A DNA stretch of 64,000 bases from JBDHWG01 sp046328505 (lineage in GTDB: Bacteria; Chloroflexota; Anaerolineae; Epilineales; JAHCIE01): contig JAXLWL010000004.1 of NCBI GenBank assembly GCA_046328505.1, forward strand, positions 772,659 to 836,658. The letters are read 5' to 3'. Below the pieces are notes generated by a model. The model was given only the letters and a program-made list of their open reading frames with translations. It did no database searches and had not been told where the DNA came from. The position numbers and the translations under genes are program-made. Below, piece by piece: positions 33,769 through 43,200 of the stretch. Numbering within the stretch: position 1 is the stretch's first letter; each line of letters opens with the position of its first letter.

Positions 33769-34089
33769 ATGGCTTTCAGTTCTTCTCTCGACATGAGCGA
33801 CGGTGTTGCCAAGATAACTCTGGACGGTGAGCTGGACGCGACCGCAGCGCCGGCCTTCCGAGACACCATCGAGCAGGCCGCCGCCGGCCAACCCCAGCGC
33901 CTCGTTCTGCTCATGCAGGGCCTCGAATACATGGCGAGCGCCGGTGTGCGCGTCCTCATCTTCGCGAAGCAGAAGATGGGCGCGAACGTGGATATCTATG
34001 CCATCGCCCCGACGGAGCAGGTCCTCAGCACGCTGCAGAAGACGGGCGTCGATCGCAGCATCATCGTGCAGGACAAGTACGAGGGGTAG
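33769..34089 (+). CDS. STAS-domain anti-sigma factor antagonist-like protein, second copy
   Basis: This 106-residue STAS domain has the strand VAKITLDGELDATAAPAFRD, then LVLLMQGLEYMASAGVRVLI with a putative phospho-Ser57 in MASAG. It differs substantially from the first STAS protein (31227), so it is not a recent duplicate. It is the direct upstream neighbour of the kinase/phosphatase protein, 57 bp apart. AAAGGAG precedes the ATG. Its partner is predicted to be the HATPase domain of the next gene; an anti-sigma target is not visible in the window. Confidence 0.88.
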   Translation: MAFSSSLDMSDGVAKITLDGELDATAAPAFRDTIEQAAAGQPQRLVLLMQGLEYMASAGVRVLIFAKQKMGANVDIYAIAPTEQVLSTLQKTGVDRSIIVQDKYEG

Positions 34090-34146
34090 CGTCAGGGGCG
34101 GTGCGCCGCCTGTATCCGAATCCGTTCCTTCTGCGGAGAGAGCTTC

Positions 34147-35775
34147 ATGGAACCGTTGATCGTAGATGGAAAGCTCGATGCTTTAGGCCCTATCCGCCAG
34201 TACGTCATGGCTGCGGCGGCCAAAGCTGGACTCAATAAGCGAAGGTCGTACGACCTCGCCCTTGCCGTGGACGAGGTCGCCACGAACATCGTCACGCACG
34301 GTTATGCTGAAGCCGGTCTAAGCGGCCAGATCACGGTCAGGGGCGACATCGATCAGCACGCCCTGGTGCTCACCCTGGAGGATACGGCGGTTCCGTACGA
34401 TCCGACGAAACGTCCTCCTCCTCAGGAGGAGGACTTCGACCGCCCGCTCGAGGAACGCGACATCGGCGGCTGGGGAGTCTACCTGGCGATTCAGAGCGTC
34501 GACAACTTCATCTACCGCTATGTGGATGGCATGAACCGTAACGTGTTCGTCATGAACCGCGATCCGCACGGCGATCTGCTGATCGTGGCGGACCTGCACG
34601 AGACACGCGACTCGCTGTCGCGTCTGCTGCGGGCGGAGGGGTACGAGGTCGAGACCGTCGAGACGGCGTCGGAAGCGCTGGAGAAGCTGGCGGCCCGACC
34701 TTTCGACCTGGTATGCGTCGACGTGGGCATCCTTGACAGCGCTTCGCCGAATCTGATGCAGACGATGAAGGCGGACAACGCGCTGCGGGGCATTCCCATT
34801 CTGGTGCTGACCGACCTGCAGGGCATTCCGGCCGCCGAGCAGTCGATCACAGCAGGGGCGGATGACTACCTGCGCCATCCTTTCAGCCCCGTGGTTGTGC
34901 GCGCACGCATCGGCGCGAATCTCGAAAAGCAGCGGGTTAAGATCGCCGAGGCGGCGCTAAAAGAGAGCGAGAAGTACGAGCGGGACGTGCTCATCGGGCA
35001 TCAGATTCAGCTCAGCTTCCTGCCCGAGACGCTGCCGCAGCCGCGCAACTACGAGATCGCGGGGCGCTTCGCGCCGGCGCGCCAGGTGGCGGGTGACTTC
35101 TACGATTCGTTCCTCCTCCCGAACCAGACCAAGGTTGCCCTGGTGCTGGGAGACGTGTGCGACAAGGGGGTGGGGGCGGCGCTGTTCATGGCGCTCTTCC
35201 GGAGCATGCTGCGCGCTTTCGCGCAGCAGAACTATCCCATGAGCATGGTGATGGATGTCAGCGCTGAAGAGAGGCGTATCCTTCTCAGGGGCGGCAATAT
35301 TGCGCTCAAGATGGCCGTCGAGCTGACCAATAACTACATCGTCAATAACCATGCTTCGACCAACATGTTCGCCACGGTGTTCTTCGGAATTCTTGATCCG
35401 GCCACAGGCGACCTCTACTATGTGAACGCGGGACACGAGGCGCCGATTATCTTTCAGGATGGCGTAGTCAAGGCCCGTCTGGGTGTGAATGGTCCGGCGG
35501 TCGGCATCATCCCGCAGATTACATACCCGGTCCAACTGGCGCACCTTGACCCGGGCGATACGCTGCTGATTTACACGGATGGGGTGACCGAGGCCAAGGA
35601 TCCGGGGAACCACCTGTATGGTGAACAGCGATTGCTGAAGCTCATCGAAAAGCCGGCGCCGTCCGCTGCAGCCCTGCTTGAAGACATCGAACTGGCTTTG
35701 CGAGAGCATATCGCGACCGCTGCTCAATTCGATGACATAACGATGCTTGCTGTGAGGAGAGAAACCAGTGGCTAA
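34147..35775 (+). CDS. HATPase-receiver-PP2C (RsbW/RsbU-type) bifunctional switch protein
   Basis: This 542-residue three-domain protein has residues about 1-140 as a GHKL ATPase of the RsbW/SpoIIAB type, with N-box Glu43 and Asn47 (LAVDEVATNIV) and a G2-like GGWG at 107-110; the G1 box DTAVPYDP lacks the usual Gly. Residues about 145-265 are a receiver domain with phospho-acceptor Asp192 (VCVDVG) and Thr222, but His244 replaces the conserved Lys and the first acidic pair is weak (VADLHE). Residues about 280-540 are a SpoIIE/RsbU PP2C phosphatase: GDFYDSF (316-322), GDVCDKG (335-341), YTDGVTE (Asp478) and FDDITML. Kinase and phosphatase in one chain could set the phosphorylation state of the adjacent STAS proteins in both directions. 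Confidence 0.88.
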   Translation: MEPLIVDGKLDALGPIRQYVMAAAAKAGLNKRRSYDLALAVDEVATNIVTHGYAEAGLSGQITVRGDIDQHALVLTLEDTAVPYDPTKRPPPQEEDFDRPLEERDIGGWGVYLAIQSVDNFIYRYVDGMNRNVFVMNRDPHGDLLIVADLHETRDSLSRLLRAEGYEVETVETASEALEKLAARPFDLVCVDVGILDSASPNLMQTMKADNALRGIPILVLTDLQGIPAAEQSITAGADDYLRHPFSPVVVRARIGANLEKQRVKIAEAALKESEKYERDVLIGHQIQLSFLPETLPQPRNYEIAGRFAPARQVAGDFYDSFLLPNQTKVALVLGDVCDKGVGAALFMALFRSMLRAFAQQNYPMSMVMDVSAEERRILLRGGNIALKMAVELTNNYIVNNHASTNMFATVFFGILDPATGDLYYVNAGHEAPIIFQDGVVKARLGVNGPAVGIIPQITYPVQLAHLDPGDTLLIYTDGVTEAKDPGNHLYGEQRLLKLIEKPAPSAAALLEDIELALREHIATAAQFDDITMLAVRRETSG

Positions 35776-36523
35776 AATCATCTCGATCCATTCCTTTCGA
35801 GGTGGTACTGGCAAGTCGAACACGACGGCCAACCTGACGACCATTTACGCGATGCAGGGCTACCGCGTTGGTGTCGTAGACACCGACATTCAATCGCCCG
35901 GTATCCATGTCTTGTTCGGTATCGAAGAAGACGACATGGTGCATTCGCTGAACGACTTTCTGTGGGGACAGTGCGAGATCGAGGAAGCCGCGCTTGACGT
36001 GACCGATCGCCTCGGCGTGCCTATTTCCGGCAAGGTGTTTCTCATTCCATCGAGCATCAAGGCGGGTGAAATCGCGCGCGTGTTGCGCGAGGGCTACGAT
36101 GTGGGCTTGCTGAACGACGGCTTCAACCGCTTGCTGGATGCACTGGAGCTGGATATCCTGTTGATCGACACGCATCCCGGCCTTAACGAGCAGACACTGC
36201 TGTCTATTGCCGTCTCCGACGCCCTGGCCATCATTTTGCGCCCCGATCAGCAAGACTACCAGGGTACCGCTGTGACGGTCGAGGTGGCGCGCAAGTTGGA
36301 AGTTCCCAAGTTGGTGCTCATTCTGAACAAGGTTCCAGTGTCCCTGGGCCTGGATGCGGTCAAGGGGCGGGTTGAGTCGACCTATGATTGTCCTGTGGCG
36401 GGTGTCTTGCCACATTCGGACGAGCTGATGCTGCTTGCCAGCTCCGGTGTTTTTTCAGTGCAATACCCGAATCATCCTGTGACGGTGACTTATAAGCAGA
36501 TTGCCGCAGCGCTCATCTCATAA
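35768..36523 (+). CDS. MinD/ParA-family ATPase
   Basis: This 251-residue deviant Walker A ATPase reads SFRGGTGKSNTTANL with Lys16 in the P-loop; the signature Lys of the KGG pattern is Arg11 here. Asp38 and Asp40 (DTD) and the Walker B-like DILLIDTHPG are intact, followed by RPDQQDYQG and LILNKVP. The C-terminal amphipathic helix of true MinD is not evident, so membrane recruitment by that route is doubtful. It starts with GTG after GAGGAGA, overlapping the PP2C gene by 8 bases, which points to translational coupling. No minC or minE nearby; a role as a localisation or signalling ATPase of the partner-switch module is inferred. Confidence 0.85.
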   Translation: MAKIISIHSFRGGTGKSNTTANLTTIYAMQGYRVGVVDTDIQSPGIHVLFGIEEDDMVHSLNDFLWGQCEIEEAALDVTDRLGVPISGKVFLIPSSIKAGEIARVLREGYDVGLLNDGFNRLLDALELDILLIDTHPGLNEQTLLSIAVSDALAIILRPDQQDYQGTAVTVEVARKLEVPKLVLILNKVPVSLGLDAVKGRVESTYDCPVAGVLPHSDELMLLASSGVFSVQYPNHPVTVTYKQIAAALIS

Positions 36524-36604
36524 TCGGCAGTCACGCTCGAGGGGGCCGTGATCGTCATAGCGTTGGAGGGTATGTTATCGGGCTGCCGCTAGCTACGGAT
36601 TGAC

Positions 36605-39600
36605 ATGACGTCCATCGCTCGAGTATTGTCGGATCTCTTCAAGATCGAAGATTCCGAATGGCCTCTCGTCATCACGCTGTTCGCCCTGATAGGCGTGACG
36701 ACGGTCGGAGCCATTTGGGGAAGTACTATTGCGTATGCCGGACTTCTGAAAGTCGTCGGGATTGGGGCTTTGCCCTGGATTCTTGGCGGCGCGGCCCTTC
36801 TCTCCGTCGTCGGAGCCGCGATCTACTCGGCATTTGCCGTCGTCCTCTCAAACAGCCGGCTCATGGTTGTCATCTATGTCGTCGGCATTGTGAGCCTCCT
36901 GTTTGGCCTGGTCTTGCTACAGCAAGGCTCGCCGCTGGCGTACCCCATCTTGTATCTCCTGTACGTGGCCTGGCTACCCATCTACAATCCCCACCTTGTG
37001 ACCTTCATTACCGGATTCACGGATGCCCAGGCAGCCAAGCGTGTCGTGCCCGTCGTTCTGGCGGGCATGCGCGTTGGGCTGATTGTGGCGGGGCTGAGCA
37101 TGGTCGTGCTCAACCGCCTGATTTCGCCGGAAGGCATTGTCATCATCTGGCTACTCTCGTACGTCGCGTCCATCGGCCTTGTCTGGGCGGCCCTGCATGT
37201 GGCCCCAGGCGGCGGTGAGGTCAAGAAGCCTTCCCGTCACGACGCCCACGTGAGCTATGTCACGAGCCTGCGAGAGGGCGCTGAGTACGCCCACCACTCG
37301 CCGTATCTCCGCGGTGTCATGGCGGGGGTGTTCGTCCTGCTCATGCTGCTGGCGCTCATCGAGTATCGTTCCAGCCAGCTCCTATCGAGCGCGTTGCCGA
37401 CGCAGGCTGAGCTATCAAGCTACCTCGGCCTGTTGGGGGCGGTAGGCAACATCGTGGCGCTGCCGGTGCTGCTCTTCGGGCTGAGCCGCGTCATCACCCG
37501 TTTCGGTCTGGGGGCGACGAGCCTGGTCTACCCTGTCATCAACCTCTTCACGGCCGGGTGGCTCTTTGCGGTTCCCGGCGCTGCAAGCGCGTCCGCTGCC
37601 TACCTTGACCGCTCCGCGTTTCGCGCCGCTTTCCAGTTCCCGGTCGAGGGATTGCTTTTCAATGCGGTTCCCCTGCAAATGCGCGCGCGAGCGCGTTCGC
37701 TGAGCGTGGGCCTGGTGGGGCCGATGGGCGCTTTTGGCGGTAGCCTGCTGCTGCTCCTGCCACTGGCGGCGCAGTCGGAGTGGTTCGTGGGGTCCCTCGT
37801 TGTGGTGCTTTCTGTCTTGTACCTCGTCATCGCGCTTATCGTGCGTCGAGAGTACAGCCACGCCGTTGTCCGGATGCTGCGCGAGGAAGACTACAACTCC
37901 GTTTTGTATCAAGAAGCGTCGCCCGTTATGGTTGCTGATCCGCAGACGCTCACGATGCTGAGCGAGCAGCTTGAAGCCAGCACCAGTCGCGATCTCACAG
38001 TGTTTCTGGCGCAACTCATGGCGCGAGTTGGCGGTGATAATGCGGTGCCGATGCTCGTTTCGTTGGCTCGCGAGGCGCCTGACGAGGAGAAGCGCTCGGC
38101 GATCCTGGATGCTCTATCGATTTCCGGCGTGTCCGATCCCGCCGTCGAAGAGATGTATCTAGACTGTCTGAGCAGCTCGGACGCCAGCGTACGGTTGTCC
38201 GGCATCGTAGGCCTGGAACGCCTTTCGCCAGAGACGATCGGCAGGCGCATGTCGCGCTTGCTTGGGATGGTCAATGATCCTGACCTCGATGTTCGCGTCG
38301 CGGTCCTCTCCGCCCTTGCCCATGCCGATTTCCTGAAGACGTCGCCCACTGCGCAATCCGCGCTAGAGGCCTTGCTTGCCCATCCTGACCCGACCTTCCG
38401 CGCCGCGGGTGTCGTGGTGCTTTGCGAGGAAAAAGACCTGGACGCGGTAGGCGCCTCTCTCGTGCATTTCTTGAGTGACCCGTCCGATGTTGTCCAACTT
38501 CAGGCGATTCACGGCATCGACCGGGTCATGCCCGAGAACTTGAGCGAGCCTTTCGCGAGCCAGCTTCTGGATGCGCTTGCTGTCGCGACGCACGATCAGG
38601 ACGAGCCGTTGCGGCAGCAGGCTGTGCTCCTGCTCGGCCGGGTAACGCAGTGGGCCAACAAGGCGATTCCCATTATCGCCGACACCCTCGCCGACCCCAG
38701 CCCTGCCGTTCGCGCGACAGCGGTGGATACATTGTCGCAGATGGGGCCACAGGTGGCCGACGCGCTTAGCCAGCGCTTACACTCGGATACACTCTTCATG
38801 CGGGAAGGAGCCGCGATCGTCCTGTGTCGTCTCGACCGCCGCGCGTATAAGCAACTCATTCAGGAGGCGATGCTCCAGGAGCTGCGCCATGCCTACGAGC
38901 TCTACGCCATGCTCCACGCGGTCGCGCAGCTGCCACCCTTTCCTGGTGTGTCCGTTCTCAACGATGCGCTCCGAGAGAGTGCTACAGCCACCCAGGACAA
39001 CGTGTTTCAGTTGCTCACGGCGCTGGAGACCCGGCACAACGTCACCCTGATTCGCCAGCACTTGTGCGGCACGACGAACGCGCGCGCCGATGCTGTCGAG
39101 GCCCTGGAGGCGCTGACAATGCCGCAGATCGGCACGCTCGTGGCAGCACTTTGCGACCCGCACAGACAGGACGCGCACCTAGCCGCGCTGTCCGAGGAGA
39201 CGTGGGGGCTTAAGCCGCTGTCGGCGGCGCAAGCCCTGAACAGCCTGGCGTCGCCGCCTACCGAGTGCATTCTCCGCGCCGTTGCGCTGTATGCGCTTGG
39301 GGAGATTGGTCCAAGCCAGGATGCGCCGGCGACAGGGCAGCGCGGCGCGGGGCAGGGGCAGGAGGCGCCACGCGCAACGTTCCATCTCCAACTTGGCGGC
39401 CACGCACCTGATGAGACGCCCGCCGATGAGGAGGGCTTCAACGCAGCAGGTGACAAGATTGAACGGGCGACGTTTCGCGTGTTCCTTGGCCACCGTCAGG
39501 CGTCGCCGGGCAAACCCGCCGATCGAAATGCGGGTGGCACGGGTTCGGAGACAGAGGCAATCTTGTCCCGCGCGCACATCGAATCGCTGCTCGACGCGGC

Positions 39601-40192
39601 ACAAGACGATACCGAGGTGGACGTTCGCGAAGCGGCACGCGCTGCCCAGCGAGCCTTGGCGCTCAAGGTCTCGCCGGAGACCATATCTCACGGAGGGGTA
39701 ATGCTTTCGACTATTGAACGCGTGATCTTCCTGAAGCAGGTCCCATTCTTTGAGGGGCTGACGGTCGAACAGCTCCGAGTGCTGGCGAACGTCTGCGACG
39801 AGCGGACATACGCCCAGGACAGTCAAATCTACAACGCTGGTGATCCTGGCGGCGTATTGTACGTGGTTGTGGATGGCAAAGTCGGCATCGAACACGAGAA
39901 GCGCGGCGGGTCAGTGGCGCGTCTCGCGACCGTAGGCTCCAACTCCTACTTCGGCGAGATGGATCTGTTCGACGACCACCCGCGCTCAACGTCGGCCGTC
40001 GCCGTCGAGGCGACCCACGTGCTAGAGCTGCGCCGGGAGCCGCTTGTGGCTCTATCCCGCCAATACCCCGATATGTCGCTGGAGCTGATCAAGGTGCTAA
40101 GCGCTCGCTTGCGCGAGGCCAATGATCGCATCGTGGAACTGACGCGGAGCCGTCCCCGCGAGCTAAACAGGCTCTACGACAAGCTCGACTGA
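36605..40192 (+). CDS. Membrane transporter-like domain with HEAT repeats and a cyclic nucleotide-binding domain
   Basis: This 1195-residue chimera has residues about 15-425 as ten to twelve hydrophobic helices resembling an MFS or nucleotide-transporter (NTT/TLC-like) fold. Residues about 450-880 are HEAT/armadillo-type helical repeats (for example SSDASVRLSGIVGLERLSPE, LADPSPAVRATAVDTLSQMG). Residues about 905-1010 are a charged, Gly/Pro-rich insertion with two similar segments, RATFHLQLGGH and RATFRVFLGHR. Residues about 1033-1180 are a cyclic nucleotide-binding domain with the phosphate-binding cassette YFGEMDLFDDHPRSTSAVA. Same order as reported NTT-HEAT-cNMP proteins. Ligand and transport activity are unknown. 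A weak ribosome binding site precedes the ATG. Confidence 0.82.
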   Translation: MTSIARVLSDLFKIEDSEWPLVITLFALIGVTTVGAIWGSTIAYAGLLKVVGIGALPWILGGAALLSVVGAAIYSAFAVVLSNSRLMVVIYVVGIVSLLFGLVLLQQGSPLAYPILYLLYVAWLPIYNPHLVTFITGFTDAQAAKRVVPVVLAGMRVGLIVAGLSMVVLNRLISPEGIVIIWLLSYVASIGLVWAALHVAPGGGEVKKPSRHDAHVSYVTSLREGAEYAHHSPYLRGVMAGVFVLLMLLALIEYRSSQLLSSALPTQAELSSYLGLLGAVGNIVALPVLLFGLSRVITRFGLGATSLVYPVINLFTAGWLFAVPGAASASAAYLDRSAFRAAFQFPVEGLLFNAVPLQMRARARSLSVGLVGPMGAFGGSLLLLLPLAAQSEWFVGSLVVVLSVLYLVIALIVRREYSHAVVRMLREEDYNSVLYQEASPVMVADPQTLTMLSEQLEASTSRDLTVFLAQLMARVGGDNAVPMLVSLAREAPDEEKRSAILDALSISGVSDPAVEEMYLDCLSSSDASVRLSGIVGLERLSPETIGRRMSRLLGMVNDPDLDVRVAVLSALAHADFLKTSPTAQSALEALLAHPDPTFRAAGVVVLCEEKDLDAVGASLVHFLSDPSDVVQLQAIHGIDRVMPENLSEPFASQLLDALAVATHDQDEPLRQQAVLLLGRVTQWANKAIPIIADTLADPSPAVRATAVDTLSQMGPQVADALSQRLHSDTLFMREGAAIVLCRLDRRAYKQLIQEAMLQELRHAYELYAMLHAVAQLPPFPGVSVLNDALRESATATQDNVFQLLTALETRHNVTLIRQHLCGTTNARADAVEALEALTMPQIGTLVAALCDPHRQDAHLAALSEETWGLKPLSAAQALNSLASPPTECILRAVALYALGEIGPSQDAPATGQRGAGQGQEAPRATFHLQLGGHAPDETPADEEGFNAAGDKIERATFRVFLGHRQASPGKPADRNAGGTGSETEAILSRAHIESLLDAAQDDTEVDVREAARAAQRALALKVSPETISHGGVMLSTIERVIFLKQVPFFEGLTVEQLRVLANVCDERTYAQDSQIYNAGDPGGVLYVVVDGKVGIEHEKRGGSVARLATVGSNSYFGEMDLFDDHPRSTSAVAVEATHVLELRREPLVALSRQYPDMSLELIKVLSARLREANDRIVELTRSRPRELNRLYDKLD

Positions 40193-40211
40193 GCCTGCAG
40201 GGAGACCGCCC

Positions 40212-43200
40212 GTGGCTTATGAGCCGCATAGCGAGACGCCACTCACTTCAATTGAAGCCGTCTACCCCCAATCGCCGCTGCAAGCGGGGATGCTGTTCCA
40301 TCAGCTTCTCGGCGTCGCCGCGGGCGTGGACGTGCAGCAGATTGTGGCGGTCCTTCGCGAGCGTCTGTCCGTCTCGCTGTTCGAACAGGCGTGGCAGCGG
40401 ATAATCGGCCGTCACCCTGTTCTGCGCACGGCGTTCCGATGGACAGAGACGGCGGGGCTGGTGCAGGAGGTGCGCCGCGAGGTCGACAAACCAATCGCCT
40501 TCGAGGACTGGAGCTCTGTCCCAGCGAGCGAGCGGGAGAGCCGCCTGGCCGCCTACTGCCGGAAGGACTGGCGGCGCGGATTCGTCCTCGACCAGGCGCC
40601 GCTTATGCGTCTGACGGTCTTGCAGTGGGGGGATGCCGAATTCCGTTTCATCTGGACGTTTCACCACGCGCTGATAGACGGGCGCTCGTACGACCTTCTC
40701 CTGCGGGAAGTCTTTGCTGTCTACGACGGGCTGCGGCCAGATCAGACTGCGATGCTTCGCATGCCCCGGCCATACGGTGACTACATTCTCTGGCTACAGG
40801 AACAGAACCTGACCTCCTCCGAAGGTTTCTGGCGCGACCTTCTGGCCGGCTTCACAGCACCCACACCGCTGCCCGACATTCCGCCCGCTATCTCCCCAGA
40901 GGCTGATGACGACTACGGCGTGCAGGAGCTGTGGCTCTCGGAGGAGATGACGGCGCAGATGGCCGAGATGGCGCGCGAGCATCACATTTCGGTCAGCGCG
41001 CTCATCCACGGAGCGTGGGCGTTGCTGCTGAGCCGGGTCAGCGGCGAGGAGGACGTCGTCTTCGGCGTTACACGCACCTGCCGGCACTCGGCCTTCGGAG
41101 GCGGGGCCGAAAACATGATCGGCCTGTTGATCAATACGTTGCCGATGCGCGTGAGAATCACCGGCGCGCAGAGCATCGCGACGTGGCTGCAAGGGCTGCG
41201 GGCGCAATCTCTGTCTGTCCGACCCCACGAGCACACCCCACTGGCGAGCATCCATGACTGGAGCGAGCTTCCGCGCGGCACGCAGTTGTTCGACAGCATA
41301 GTCGTCTTCGAGAATTACCGTCTGGACACGCGCCTTAAGTTTCTCGGCGGCGCATGGCTGAACCGCGATTTTGATGTCTTTGGCCGGACAAGCTACCCGC
41401 TGACCCTGCTCGCCTACCAGGACAAGCGCATGCTGCTGCGTCTGAAGTATGAGCGCGCGCGCTTTGACGATGCCGCGATTCGGCGTATGCTCGGCCACCT
41501 CTCGTCCATCCTGGGGCAGTTCGTGGCTTCGCCCGATCTCCCGCTCGACGCGGTGGGTCTGCTCACGCCAGAGGAAGAACGGCAGATTCTCGTCGACTGG
41601 AATGCGCCGTGGACTGAGTCCGCTGCCGATGTGTGCTTTCACCAGGCCTTTGAGGCCCAGGCGCAGCGCACGCCTGATGCGCTCGCGGTGGTCTACGAGG
41701 ACACGCGGTTGACCTACGGCCAACTGGATGCCATGTCCAACCGTCTGGCCCGGCGACTGCGCGCCGCCGGCGTCGGGCCGGAGTCGGTCGTTGGGATCTA
41801 TCTCGAGCGCTCGGCTGAAACCGTTGCCGCGCTCCTCGCCATTCTGAAGGCCGGCGGCGCGTACCTGCCGCTCGACGTAGACCTGCCTGGCGAGCGTGTG
41901 GCTCTGATGCTGGGCGAGGCGCGGGCGGCCGCGCTCGTGACCTGTCACCCGCTGCTGGAGAGCGTGCCTGCCTTCGATGGCCCGCTCGTATGCGCGGACG
42001 ACGCCGTCGAGGACGCCGATCAGGGGAAGGTCCCCGATCTGGCTCAACCCGCCAATCTCGCCTACGTGCTCTTCACATCGGGATCGACGGGCCGCCCCAA
42101 GGGCGTCGCCATCGAGCACCGGCATCTGATGACCTACCTGCGCGGCATCATGGCCCGGCTGGATCTGCCGCCCACCGCGAGCTATGCGCTTGTCTCGACA
42201 TTCGCTGCCGACCTGGGCAATACCATGATCTTCCCGGCGCTCGCGTCCGGCGGCTGTCTGCACGTGATCTCGTCGGAACGCGCCGCGACGCCCGACGCCT
42301 TCGCCGACTATATGGGTCGCCACCAGATTGACTGCCTGAAGATCGTACCGTCGCACCTGGCCGCGCTTATGTCGGCGTCCGAGTCGGCCCGCGTGCTGCC
42401 GCGCCAGCGCCTCATCCTGGGCGGCGAAGCTACAAGCCCGGCGCTGGTTGAGCGTGTCCTCACGCTCGCCCCTCACTGCCGAGTCTTCAACCATTATGGG
42501 CCAACAGAGACGACGGTGGGTGTGCTGACCCACCCCATCATGCCCGGCGATGCCGCGCGCCCGATTCCGCTTGGCCGCGGCCTTCCCAACACCCGTGTCT
42601 ATATCCTGGACGCGGCGTTGCAGCCGGCACCAGTCGGCGTTCCCGGCGAGCTGGCCATTGGCGGCGACTCGGTTGGCCGTGGCTATATCCACCGGCCGGA
42701 CCTGACCGCGGAGCGTTTTGTACCGAACCCACACGCCAGTGGAGACCGACACGCCCCGCGGCTCTACCGCACGGGCGACCGCGCGCGCTGGCGAGACGAC
42801 GGGGCGATTGAATTTCTGGGCCGCATGGATGACCAGGTCAAGATTCGCGGCTACCGCGTCGAGCCGGGCGAGGTCGCGGCGGCGCTGGCGCAACACCCGC
42901 TGGTCCTAGCGGCGGCGTGTCTGGCCTGGGAGGACGAGCGTGGGGAAAAACGCCTGGCTGCTTATTTCGTCCCCGCCGACTCAGCCGTCGACGATAACCT
43001 TCTGCGCACGCTGAAATCGTTTCTGCAGGGCCTTCTGCCAGAGCACATGGTGCCGTCGGCGATCGTTCCGCTGGAGGCCATCCCACTGACGCCCAATGGG
43101 AAAATCGACCGACGCGCGCTGCCGGCGCCGCAGTTCGTTCATAGCGAGCCGCCGTCGGCTTCGGGCGAACCCGGCAATGAGACGGAAGCCGCGCTAGCCG

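Noticed and set aside
35768..36523. Cell-division MinD
   Set aside because: No minC/minE nearby, no evident C-terminal membrane helix, and the context is signalling.
40794..42896. 700-residue open frame on the minus strand
   Set aside because: It is antisense to the first NRPS, has no recognisable domain and no ribosome site.
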